From WLMZ01 sp039920665 (GTDB lineage Bacteria; Actinomycetota; Acidimicrobiia; Acidimicrobiales; Ilumatobacteraceae): a DNA stretch of 49,772 bases. This document shows positions 33,247-39,833 of this stretch, in pieces. The stretch is taken from assembly GCA_039920665.1 (NCBI GenBank), contig JBDSDH010000052.1, forward strand, positions 1 through 49,772. The letters are read 5' to 3'. The notes beneath the pieces are model-generated. The model was not told the DNA's origin. It saw nothing but the letters and a program-made list of their open reading frames with translations, and made no database searches. Positions within the stretch are counted from its first letter, which is position 1. Each line of letters opens with the position of its first letter. Both the position numbers and the translations under genes were made by a program.

Positions 33247-34182
33247 ATGACTCGACCCTGCAGCACGTTCACATGCACGATCACTCCGTTCGCCGCCGAC
33301 CGCAGCCTTGACGAGGAGGCGTGGCGCAACCACCTCGACCGGCTCGCCGCGGCCGGCATGGGGGTGTACGTCGGCAGTTCTTCACCGGGAGAGGGCTACG
33401 CGCTCAGCCTCGACGAGACCGAGACGCTGTACGGCGTCGCGGCCGAGGTGGTGAAGGGACGGGCGCCGGCGCGAGCGATGGGCGTAGAGACCCATACCGC
33501 GGCGGAGTACCTGGAGATCATCGCGATCGCCGAGAAGGTCGGTCTCGAAGCGATGCAGATCTACTGCGTCGACAGCGGGCACGCCAACAAGCCAACGACG
33601 GCCGAGCTCGAGCTGTACTTCCGCACGATCCTCGAGGGCTCGACGATCCCGTGCGTGCTGTCGAGCCACATCTACAACGGGTACGTGGTTCCGAACGACC
33701 TCGTCGATCGGCTGCTCACCGACTATCCCGGTCGGATCCTCGGGCTCAACGTGACCAACACCGACCTGACGTACGTCAGCCGGATGGTGGACACTGTCGA
33801 CGGCCGCTGCGACGTGCACGTCGGCGGTCCGATGCAGGCAATGACGATCCTGGCGCTCGGCGGGCAGGGGTTCCTGTCGACGGACGGCAACCTCATCCCG
33901 GAGACGTGCGTCGGCGTCATCCGCGCCCACGCGTCGGGTGATCTGGCCGCGTCGGCCGAGGCGTACGCCCAGGTCCTGCGGTTCTTCAGCTCGAACATCT
34001 GGCCCGGCGGCAGCATGCGCTACCTGAAGGCGATCATACGTCTCCTCGGGATGCCGGGCCACACGCTGCGCCCGCCGTTCCTGCCGCTGGAGGGCGTGCC
34101 CGACGAGCAGATCCTCGAACGTCTCGGCAGCCTCGGGATCCCCGAGCTGGACCGGTTGCTCACAGCGCGACCCGCCGGCTGA
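33247..34182 (+). CDS. Dihydrodipicolinate synthase (DapA)-family protein lacking the Schiff-base Lys
   Basis: A protein of 311 residues with the DapA/N-acetylneuraminate lyase TIM barrel: TCTITPFAADRSLDEEAWRNHLDRLAAAGMGVYVGSSSPGEG at the N-terminus, then ETHTAAEYLEIIAIAEKVGLEAMQI. The family's catalytic Tyr region appears as SSHIYNGYVVP. The Schiff-base Lys normally sits in a G(I/V)K(D/E) block; here the aligned segment is ILGLNVTNTD, with Asn168 at the Lys position. Pyruvate imine chemistry is therefore doubtful, and a hydratase or other lyase reaction may have replaced it. The ATG at 33247 follows AGAAAG. It is the last gene of the SnoaL-like operon and convergent with the VOC gene. Confidence 0.85.
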   Translation: MTRPCSTFTCTITPFAADRSLDEEAWRNHLDRLAAAGMGVYVGSSSPGEGYALSLDETETLYGVAAEVVKGRAPARAMGVETHTAAEYLEIIAIAEKVGLEAMQIYCVDSGHANKPTTAELELYFRTILEGSTIPCVLSSHIYNGYVVPNDLVDRLLTDYPGRILGLNVTNTDLTYVSRMVDTVDGRCDVHVGGPMQAMTILALGGQGFLSTDGNLIPETCVGVIRAHASGDLAASAEAYAQVLRFFSSNIWPGGSMRYLKAIIRLLGMPGHTLRPPFLPLEGVPDEQILERLGSLGIPELDRLLTARPAG

Positions 34183-34254
34183 CGCCCTCCCGCGGTCGAG
34201 ACGTTCGCCCTCGACGTGTCAGGAGTTCGGCATCGGGGACATCCGGGTGACCAA

Positions 34255-34665
34255 TCACTCCAGTTGACCCACGTCGGTCAGCTCGATCAGGTTGCCAGAA
34301 GGATCACGGCAGAACGCGGTCTGGACCGGCATGTCGAACTGCTCACTGGTCTGCGGACCTCTGGTCAGAACGACACCCCGCAACTCGATGGCCGCTACGG
34401 TCGATGCGAACGCAGTTGCGGAAAGCTGCAGGGCAATGTGCGACGTTGTTCGATCGGTGTTCGCAGGCATTTCCTGCACGAGGCTCACATGAAGCTGCAG
34501 GCTGCCCACCCTGAACCAAGCGCCCTGACCGCTGATCTCCGGACGGGGGAGTTGGGCCAACCCGAGCCCGTCGCCGTAGAACCGGCGAGCTGCCTCGAGA
34601 TCCGTGACGAGGAGGTTGACGTGGCTGAACCCGAGCACCAGATCGTTTTCGCTGAGAGAGGTCAT
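34255..34665 (-). CDS. VOC-superfamily protein (glyoxalase/extradiol dioxygenase fold)
   Basis: A protein of 136 residues, the standard length for a single two-module VOC protein. Metal-ligand candidates are His in LGFSHVNLLVTDLEAARRFY, His in TTSHIALQLS and Glu in DPSGNLIELTDV, giving the 2-His-1-Glu set of glyoxalase I and extradiol dioxygenases. Extradiol enzymes of this family are usually longer, so a lyase, isomerase or small dioxygenase is more likely. The ATG at 34665 lies almost inside an AT-rich element (34671-34687), and no ribosome binding site is seen, so the transcript may be leaderless. It is divergent from the frameshifted cupin gene. Confidence 0.87.
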   Translation of the reverse strand: MTSLSENDLVLGFSHVNLLVTDLEAARRFYGDGLGLAQLPRPEISGQGAWFRVGSLQLHVSLVQEMPANTDRTTSHIALQLSATAFASTVAAIELRGVVLTRGPQTSEQFDMPVQTAFCRDPSGNLIELTDVGQLE

Positions 34666-34670
34666 GGTAT

Positions 34671-34687
34671 CTAAGATTAATATGATG
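34671..34687. promoter_or_regulatory. AT-rich element before the VOC gene, partial operator match
   Basis: On the minus strand this reads CATCATATTAATCTTAG. It resembles the weak site at 22430-22444 (CATCAT...ATCTTT) but with a 4-base centre, so it fits the block's palindrome only partly. A TAATCT hexamer within it (minus strand) lies nine bases before the VOC ATG and could be a -10 element. The remaining divergent gap up to 34820 shows only the cupin ribosome binding site. Confidence 0.3.
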
Positions 34688-34820
34688 ATCCGGGTCGCGT
34701 CCTTCTGCGCTCGCCTGATTGAGGGGGGTTCGTCCTGCAGAGAGCATCCATCCATCTCGCAGGAGTTTGTCAAGGGTCGTCCCACCCGTTCCGGCTCAGC
34801 CGTAGGTCCGAGGAGTAAGC

Positions 34821-35295
34821 ATGCCCAAGTTGACCGTCCTGCCTCTCGACGAAGCACCCACGGCGGACTCGTACCTCGGCCCCCGCGGGGCAACAGGTGT
34901 GATTCGGTGCAGTATGACCCAACCGGATGGCTCCTCGCTGTGGATGATCGATGCCCAGTTCGCTGACGGCGGCACGATTCGCTGGGGCGACGCCCACGGA
35001 GAGGATGCGCTGTTCGTGTTGGAGGGTGAGCTGGTCTTCGACGGGCGTCGCTGCCCGACTGGTGGAGCGGTCATCGTCGTAGGGCTCCATCGCCATGGGT
35101 TCGTATCGGCTCGAGCCATTCACGGCGCTGTGTGTCCCGGGCGACGTCCGCTACGCGCTGGTCGGTGGCCCGGAGGGTCACCGCTTCCTGAACTTCCGGC
35201 GCGACGTGTCCGAACAGATCTACGAGCGCGACTCGGCGCCACTGCTCGAAACCGGTCTTGCACGAGGAGGGTGCGCAACGACCGATATCCGCTGA
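34821..35295 (+). pseudogene. Cupin-domain protein broken by a one-base frameshift
   Basis: The first frame from the ATG at 34821 (GAGGAG ribosome binding site at 34810-34815) reads a cupin-like start: WMIDAQFADGGTIRWGDAHGEDALFVLEGELVFDG and CPTGGAVIVVG. After about 35083 the similarity continues in the next frame as MGSYRLEPFTALCVPGDVRYALVGGPEGHRFLNFRRDVSEQIYERD and stops at 35295. Removing one G from the GGG at 35082-35084 joins the two frames into 157 codons without a stop, so a single inserted base is the simplest explanation. It may be a real lesion or a sequencing error. The His/Glu metal set of cupins is only partly visible (WGDAHGED ... E). Without the fix the product is chimeric. Confidence 0.75.
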
Positions 35296-35405
35296 CGCCG
35301 GGCGTGCAGTCCACCACAGACGCGATCTCGGTGCCGTCTGCTGCCGCCGGCGTGGTGATGTGGGGCCGGGCACGGTCGGCCGCTGCACCCGAGACGCGTC
35401 ATCGT

Positions 35406-35411
35406 TATAAT
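35406..35411 (+). promoter_or_regulatory. Consensus -10 hexamer before the nitroreductase gene
   Basis: TATAAT at 35406-35411 is an exact sigma-70 -10 box in otherwise GC-rich DNA, in the 166-base gap before the nitroreductase gene. No convincing -35 lies at the usual distance. Transcription would begin near 35418, which puts the first two in-frame ATGs (35416, 35425) at or next to the 5' end and makes the ATG at 35461 the likelier start. Confidence 0.5.
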
Positions 35412-35460
35412 TGCAATGATCAGTATGACGCACCTCGGCATCAGCGGGCATACTGCGTGG

Positions 35461-36027
35461 ATGAGCGATCGATTTGAGGAGCTGTGCGAGCTGATCCGCT
35501 CACGGCGCACCAGCATGCTCGTCGACAAGAGTCGCGATGTTCCAGTAGAGATCGTCGAGCAGTTGTGCGAGTTGGCACAATGGGCTCCGAATCACAAGAG
35601 GACGTGGCCCTGGCGGTTCGCATTGTTCACGGGTGACGGGCGTCAGCGCCTTGGAGAGGCTTTCGCCGCAGACATGGCTGACTTCGAGGTCGGAGTCGCA
35701 GGTCAGCGGAGCAAGACGCTCGTCAAGTATGTGCGGACACCGGCGGTGCTTGTCGTCGGTGCAGCGGCGGACGCCAACCCGACGCGCCACGACGAGAACC
35801 GGGATGCCGTCGCCGCTGGGGTCCAGAACATCTTGCTCGGCGCAACTGCGCTGGGTCTGGCGAGCTCTTGGGGTAGTGCGCCGCTGATCGACTCACCACG
35901 GGTGCTCGACTTGTGCAGATTCGGACCGGACGTACGGCTTGTCAACGTGATGTATCTGGGGTGGGCCCTCGATGCGCCTGCACGGCCCGAGCGCCCGCCC
36001 GTGGTACTGACTGTTGTCTGCACCTAG
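35461..36027 (+). CDS. Nitroreductase-family FMN-dependent oxidoreductase
   Basis: A protein of 188 residues (203 if the ATG at 35416 is used). The family pattern is clear: ELIRSRRTSMLVDKSRDVPVEIVEQLCELAQWAPNHKRTWPWRFALF binds FMN phosphate through the SRR Arg pair, and the glycine-rich end AAGVQNILLGATALGLASSWGS is the second FMN loop. It may reduce nitro groups, quinones or enoates. An IS630-type element is inserted exactly at its TAG stop: target TA plus the element's first G. Because the base after the other TA copy is also G, the ancestral stop was TAG too, so the protein is intact. Confidence 0.9.
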   Translation: MSDRFEELCELIRSRRTSMLVDKSRDVPVEIVEQLCELAQWAPNHKRTWPWRFALFTGDGRQRLGEAFAADMADFEVGVAGQRSKTLVKYVRTPAVLVVGAAADANPTRHDENRDAVAAGVQNILLGATALGLASSWGSAPLIDSPRVLDLCRFGPDVRLVNVMYLGWALDAPARPERPPVVLTVVCT

Positions 36028-36047
36028 TGTGCTGTCACGTTGTTTCG
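36027..36047 (+). repeat. IS630 terminal inverted repeat, left end
   Basis: Twenty-one bases beginning GTGTGCTGTCACG and ending GTTTCG. The complement is at 37069-37089, with a single mismatch in the middle (T against A). The base before it is the target TA. Confidence 0.92.
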
Positions 36048-37087
36048 GTGGGTAATTCGGTGTTGGTGACGTCTGCGCAGTAGCGGCCGAGTCGATCAAG
36101 GATTTCGTCGGTGGTTTTGTGCCAGATGAACGGTTTGGGGTCGTCGTTCCAGACTGCGACCCATTCGACGATGTCTTTGGAGAGCGCTGCGACGGAGTCG
36201 TGGGTGGAGCGTTGCAATTTTTGGTGGTGAGCGCCGAGAACCACCTTTCGACGAGGTTCATCCAGGACCCGTAGGTCGGGGTGAAATGGAACGTGAACCG
36301 CTTGTGACGCAGCAGCCACTTGTGAACCTGGGGGGTCTTGTGGGTCGACAGGTTGTCCAGCACGACGTGGACGTCGAGATCGTCGGGGACGTCACGGTTG
36401 ATCTTGTTCAAAAACTTCGCGAACTGGGCCGAGTCATGGTTGGGTCGTAACTGTGAGATCACGGTCCCGGTTGCGATATCGGGCGCGGCGAACAGGTCGA
36501 TGGTGCCGTTGCGTTTGTAGTCGTGCGAGCGCCGCTGGTTCGTGGTCGGCATCATCGGCAGCATTGGTGCGGTCCGGTTCAACGCTTGGATCTGGGGTTT
36601 CTCATCAACGGCGAACACGGCCGCGTTGACGGGTGGGTTCATGGAGAGCCCGACGATGTCACGGATCTTGGCGACGAGTTGCGGTGAGCGCGATCAGCGG
36701 GTCGGGTGAGATCCTGAACTCGTCGATCTCCCACGGCTTCAGCCCGAACGCCCGCCAGACCTTGGACACGGTCTGACGACTGATCCCGCGACGTTGGGCC
36801 ATCGACCGTGTCGACCAATGCGTCGCGTTCTTGGGAACAGATTCCAGGGTGTCGATCACGATCTGTTCGACGACGTCATCGCCGATGGTTCGGACCGCAC
36901 CCGGCCGGGGTTCGTCGAGTAGACCGTCGAGACGTTTCTCAGCGAAACGTTTGCGCCACTTCGTCACCGTTGCCGGGCTACAGCCGACCTTGTCCGCAAC
37001 CTGCTGGCCGGTCATGTCCGGGTTCGCGCACGCCAAGATGATCTTGCAGCACCGGGCGAGATGCTTGACGAAACTACGTGACAGCAC
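36035..37087 (-). pseudogene. IS630-family transposase with two frameshifts
   Basis: The N-terminal part (37087 to about 36670) has the paired helix-turn-helix: GQQVADKVGCSPATVTKWRKRFAEKRLDGLLDEPRPG, then HWSTRSMAQRRGISRQTVSKVW. The frame then ends. The next frame carries the catalytic domain, with Asp in AVFAVDEKPQIQALNRT, Asp in VHVVLDNLSTHKT and Glu in SWMNLVERWFSAL. A second shift at an A5 run (about 36222) returns to the first frame for the tail STHDSVAALSKDIVEWVAVWNDDPKPFIWHKTTDEIL. All three DDE residues survive, but a single full protein cannot be made without frameshifting. Some IS families use programmed frameshifts, so activity is not fully excluded. Translation probably starts at the GTG inside the right terminal repeat. 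Confidence 0.85.
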
Positions 37088-37089
37088 AC
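37069..37089 (-). repeat. IS630 terminal inverted repeat, right end
   Basis: Reverse complement partner of 36027-36047 with 20 of 21 matches, followed by TA at 37090-37091. The transposase start codon (GTG, 37087-37085) lies inside it. Confidence 0.92.
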
Positions 37090-37245
37090 TAGCCGACCGT
37101 TTCGGTAGGGCGAGATCAGGAGGGCCGAATGAGTCGCTGACCTTCCCTGACGGATCCAATCGTACTGCCAAAGCTTGGTGTGCAATCGATCATCAGTCCC
37201 TCTTCGGTTGCGCTCTGTAGCGTTCCGGACGGATGTGAAAACATG

Positions 37246-37273
37246 TTGGAAGCCCTCAAACCCCTGCTAGATT
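37246..37273 (+). promoter_or_regulatory. Predicted tRNA-Val promoter
   Basis: TTGGAA (37246-37251) and TAGATT (37268-37273) with a 16-base spacer. The start would fall near 37280, about six bases before the mature tRNA. The rest of the 195-base gap after the insertion sequence shows nothing recognisable. Confidence 0.5.
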
Positions 37274-37285
37274 GCTGTCGCCCTC

Positions 37286-37362
37286 GGGCGCGTAGCTCAG
37301 TTGGTTAGAGCGCCACCATGACACGGTGGAGGTCCCGGGTTCGAGCCCCGTCGTGCCCACCA
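37286..37362 (+). tRNA. tRNA-Val (anticodon GAC)
   Basis: A 77-base cloverleaf with encoded CCA. The acceptor stem GGGCGCG pairs with CGTGCCC (one G-U). The D arm is GCTC-AGTTGGTTA-GAGC. The anticodon stem CCACC/GGTGG holds loop ATGACAC with GAC at positions 34-36. The T loop is TTCGAGC; its stem has four good pairs and one C/U mismatch at 49:65. It reads GUC and GUU valine codons. A predicted promoter lies just upstream and an 11-bp terminator hairpin just downstream. Confidence 0.95.
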
Positions 37363-37371
37363 CAACAGAAT

Positions 37372-37397
37372 GCCCTTTCCGCACAAGCGGAAAGGGC
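37372..37397 (+). terminator. Intrinsic terminator after tRNA-Val
   Basis: GCCCTTTCCGC (37372-37382), loop ACAA, GCGGAAAGGGC (37387-37397): a perfect 11-bp stem with a tetraloop, followed by TTCTCTCGTT. It starts ten bases after the tRNA CCA end and would also stop transcription of the convergent lsr2 gene. Confidence 0.88.
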
Positions 37398-37439
37398 TTC
37401 TCTCGTTCTGCAGCGACCCAGATTGGTCGCAGTCGCTGG

Positions 37440-37793
37440 TCAGGAGTCGAGACGAGGGGCTCCAGCGGCAGCCCAGGCGTTCATCTGCTCCGGCTTGAGC
37501 CGGCCACGATCGGAAACGGGCAGGCCCTCGGCAACGTGCCAGCGCCGGGCATAGGTGGTGTCATTGGCCTGGCTGGCAGCCGGCGCCCGACCGGGAGAGC
37601 GGGGAATCGGGTTGCCACCCTGTCGGCGTGCGTGACCAACGAAGAGCGCGATGGCTTGTTCGAACCTCTCACGATTGGCCGGGCCGAGATCGATCTCGTA
37701 GCTCGATCCCTCGTAGGCGAAGCGAACGGTCTGGACGTCGCTTTCGGAGTCGTCGATGTCGTCGGTGACGATGTGAATGGTGCGAGTTGCCAT
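37440..37793 (-). CDS. lsr2: Lsr2-family nucleoid-associated protein
   Basis: A protein of 117 residues, the Lsr2 length. The N-terminal dimerisation domain (IHIVTDDIDDSESDVQTVRFAYEGSSYEIDLG) and the C-terminal AT-hook-like DNA-binding domain (YARRWHVAEGLPVSDRGRLKPEQMNAW, with RGR at 96-98) match the mycobacterial protein. Lsr2 bridges AT-rich, often foreign, DNA and silences it in actinobacteria, as H-NS does in enterobacteria. No ribosome binding site precedes the ATG at 37793. A TAACTT hexamer (minus strand, 37805-37800) six bases upstream suggests a leaderless transcript. It is divergent from marR. Confidence 0.9.
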   Translation of the reverse strand: MATRTIHIVTDDIDDSESDVQTVRFAYEGSSYEIDLGPANRERFEQAIALFVGHARRQGGNPIPRSPGRAPAASQANDTTYARRWHVAEGLPVSDRGRLKPEQMNAWAAAGAPRLDS

Positions 37794-37844
37794 CAGGGCA
37801 AGTTAGCGCCCTCAGCCGACCATGTGACCGATGACAATCACGAT

Positions 37845-37878
37845 TAGTTCGGTGAACAAACTATCCCTCTCGTACAGT
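37845..37878 (+). promoter_or_regulatory. marR promoter with autoregulatory palindrome
   Basis: TAGTT-N9-AACTA (37845-37863) encloses a second exact inverted repeat, GTTC-GGT-GAAC (37847-37857). This is typical of MarR-type operators. TACAGT (37873-37878) ends six bases before the GTG at 37885, a -10 position for a leaderless mRNA. A repressor on the palindrome would cover the -35 region. The gap is shared with the divergent lsr2 gene. Confidence 0.6.
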
Positions 37879-37884
37879 AGGTCC

Positions 37885-38400
37885 GTGCCAACACTGCAAC
37901 AAGATTCCGAGAGTGCCAGCGGCGCCGATTCAGACTCAGCTTTCGAGCCCGGCGAGCTCGCTCATTCGCTGCGGTCGTCGGTGGCCCGGTTGGCCCGAAA
38001 GCTGCGCCAGCAGGACCGCAACGATTTCGGGCCGACGTTCACGTCGGCGCTCGCATCGATCAATCGCCACGAGCAGCTGACCCACGGAGAACTCGCCAAC
38101 CTCGAGCAACTCGCTCCACCGACGATCACAGCCATCGTTTCCAAGATGGAGGCACTCGGGCTGATCAGCCGTGAAACCGATGAACGAGATCGGCGTGTCA
38201 CCCTGATCCGAATGACTGCGGCCGGGAAGGACCAACTCGAAAGCGACCGCACTCGCAGGACCGAGTGGCTCGATGGTCAGCTGCAGGCCTTGACGGACGA
38301 CGAACTCCGACGGCTCACGGCAGCAGCAGCCGTGCTCACCAAGTTGACCGAGGCCAGCGATCCAACAGACCCCTCGATCCCGAGCGCGGTGATGCGTTGA
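37885..38400 (+). CDS. MarR-family transcriptional regulator
   Basis: A protein of 171 residues with the MarR winged helix: FTSALASINRHEQLTHGELANLEQLAPPTITAIVSKMEALGLISRETDERDRRVTLIRMTAAG. Long helices at both ends form the dimer. MarR proteins usually repress an adjacent efflux or degradation gene and are released by aromatic ligands. The GTG at 37885 fits a leaderless transcript; an ATG at 37831 would place the palindrome inside the gene and is less likely. Its stop overlaps the TTG start of the MFS gene (TTGA), so regulator and transporter are cotranscribed. Confidence 0.9.
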   Translation: MPTLQQDSESASGADSDSAFEPGELAHSLRSSVARLARKLRQQDRNDFGPTFTSALASINRHEQLTHGELANLEQLAPPTITAIVSKMEALGLISRETDERDRRVTLIRMTAAGKDQLESDRTRRTEWLDGQLQALTDDELRRLTAAAAVLTKLTEASDPTDPSIPSAVMR

Positions 38401-39755
38401 GCGCCGACTCCTCGATCGAGGACGATGCCGTTGTTTCGTCGGACGGTCTGATCGGCGAACCCGGTGTTGGATCAACACGAATCGTTCGGGTCAGCACGTT
38501 CAGTTCGCTGCGGGTGCGTAATTTCCGGCTGTTCTTCACCGGCCAATTGATCTCCCAGATCGGCAATTGGTTGACTTTGATCGCCCAGACGCTGTTGGTC
38601 TTGAAACTGACCGACAGCGGTCTTGCCCTGGGTTTGCTTGCGGCCTGCCAATTCGGCCCGGTGCTGCTCCTCGGTGCCTGGTCTGGCTTGATCGCCGACC
38701 GCTCCGACAAGCGCAAGCTGCTGATCATGGTCCAGACCTTCGCGATGCTGCAGTCGTTCGTGCTCGCAGCTTTGGCGTTCATGGACAACCCACCCGTGGC
38801 TGCGATCTACATCGTTGCGGTATTCGGCGGCGTCGCGACAGCGTTCGACAACCCTGCTCGACGGGCCTACGTGGTCGAGATGGTGCCCGAGACCTACGTC
38901 CAGAACGCGGTCAGCCTCAACAGCGCACTCATGACCGGGTCCCGAGTGGTCGGTCCGGCACTGGCCGGTTTGTTGATCGGTCTCGTCGGCTATGGATGGA
39001 CATTCGCAGCCGATGGCCTCTCGTACATCGCCGTCATCGCCGGTCTGTTGATGATGCGCACCAGCGAGAACCGTCCGCACGAGATCACGCGCAAGGGCAA
39101 GGGTCAGATCCGTGAGGGACTCCGGTATGTGCGCACCATGCCGGAGTTGTTCGTGCCGCTGGTGATGATGGCGATCATCGGCACCTTCGCCTTCAACTTC
39201 CAGACCGTGATTCCGTTGCTCGTCACCCGCACGCTGCACGGCAACGACTCGACGTTCACGATCGTCTACTCGATCATCAGCGTGGGCTCGCTGATCGGAG
39301 CGCTGCTGTCGGCCCGACGCACTGTCGTGACCGTTCGCAGCATCGTGATTGCGTCGGCCGGCTTCGGTGTGTCGATGCTGTTGCTCGCAGCAACGCCGAA
39401 CGTCGCCGCCACCATCCCCATTGGGGTGTTGATGGGATTCGCCAGCATCACCTTCATGACCGCGTCGACAGCAATCGTCCAACTGCGATCAGCACCGTCG
39501 ATGCGTGGACGCGTGTTGGCCCTGCAGGCAATCGTCTTTCTCGGGAGTACACCGATCGGCGGGCCGATCCTCGGTTGGGTGTGCGAACGGTTCGGCGCCC
39601 GCATCGGTGTGGCGGTGGGCGGTATTTCCGCCCTGATTGCGGCTGGATACGGCTGGCGCGCTGTCCGTCGACGCGACCTTGCGCCGGCCGGTCTCACCGC
39701 AACTTCGACCGAACCGCACGAGGCGCGACTCGACTCGGTCGCTCCAGCGCACTGA
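38397..39755 (+). CDS. MFS transporter (EntS/drug-exporter type)
   Basis: A protein of 452 residues with about 12 membrane segments. The first is FRLFFTGQLISQIGNWLTLIAQTLLVLKL, followed by the loop IADRSDKRKLLIMVQ (MFS motif A variant) and FGGVATAFDNPARRAYVVEMVP. This matches the MFS_3/EntS group of exporters for siderophores, macrolides and other drugs. TTG at 38397 is the only start that overlaps the marR stop and lies close to the first membrane segment; an N-terminal tail of about 40 residues precedes it. Regulation by the cotranscribed MarR repressor is expected. Confidence 0.9.
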   Translation: MSADSSIEDDAVVSSDGLIGEPGVGSTRIVRVSTFSSLRVRNFRLFFTGQLISQIGNWLTLIAQTLLVLKLTDSGLALGLLAACQFGPVLLLGAWSGLIADRSDKRKLLIMVQTFAMLQSFVLAALAFMDNPPVAAIYIVAVFGGVATAFDNPARRAYVVEMVPETYVQNAVSLNSALMTGSRVVGPALAGLLIGLVGYGWTFAADGLSYIAVIAGLLMMRTSENRPHEITRKGKGQIREGLRYVRTMPELFVPLVMMAIIGTFAFNFQTVIPLLVTRTLHGNDSTFTIVYSIISVGSLIGALLSARRTVVTVRSIVIASAGFGVSMLLLAATPNVAATIPIGVLMGFASITFMTASTAIVQLRSAPSMRGRVLALQAIVFLGSTPIGGPILGWVCERFGARIGVAVGGISALIAAGYGWRAVRRRDLAPAGLTATSTEPHEARLDSVAPAH

Positions 39756-39833
39756 CAAACCACCACTCGGACGAAGCGGTTCTGCGAAGCACACTGGGTG
39801 GAGTTCGTCGTTTGCGGTGATTACTTGTCGTCC

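Larger units (their letters stand above)
36027..37089 (-). mobile_element. IS630-family insertion sequence
   Basis: An element of 1063 bp bounded by 21-bp terminal inverted repeats that match at 20 of 21 positions (36027-36047 and 37069-37089) and flanked on both sides by TA (36025-36026 and 37090-37091), the dinucleotide duplicated by IS630/Tc1 elements. It encodes one DDE transposase in three frame segments on the minus strand. It separates the nitroreductase gene from the tRNA-Val/lsr2 region and marks the right edge of the accessory block. Confidence 0.92.

Noticed and set aside
34183..34254. Terminator between the DapA-like and VOC genes
   Set aside because: Only a 6-bp GTCGAG/CTCGAC pair with a 9-base loop is visible, without a T run. 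This is too weak to report as a terminator.
34255..34665. Ring-cleaving extradiol dioxygenase
   Set aside because: At 136 residues the protein has a single VOC unit; classical extradiol enzymes of this fold have two units and about 300 residues.
11943..37362. Possible attachment-site duplication of the tRNA-Val 3' end at the left edge of the island
   Set aside because: I compared the tRNA end with the sequence after hemW and found no matching repeat, and no integrase gene is present. Integration into this tRNA is not supported.
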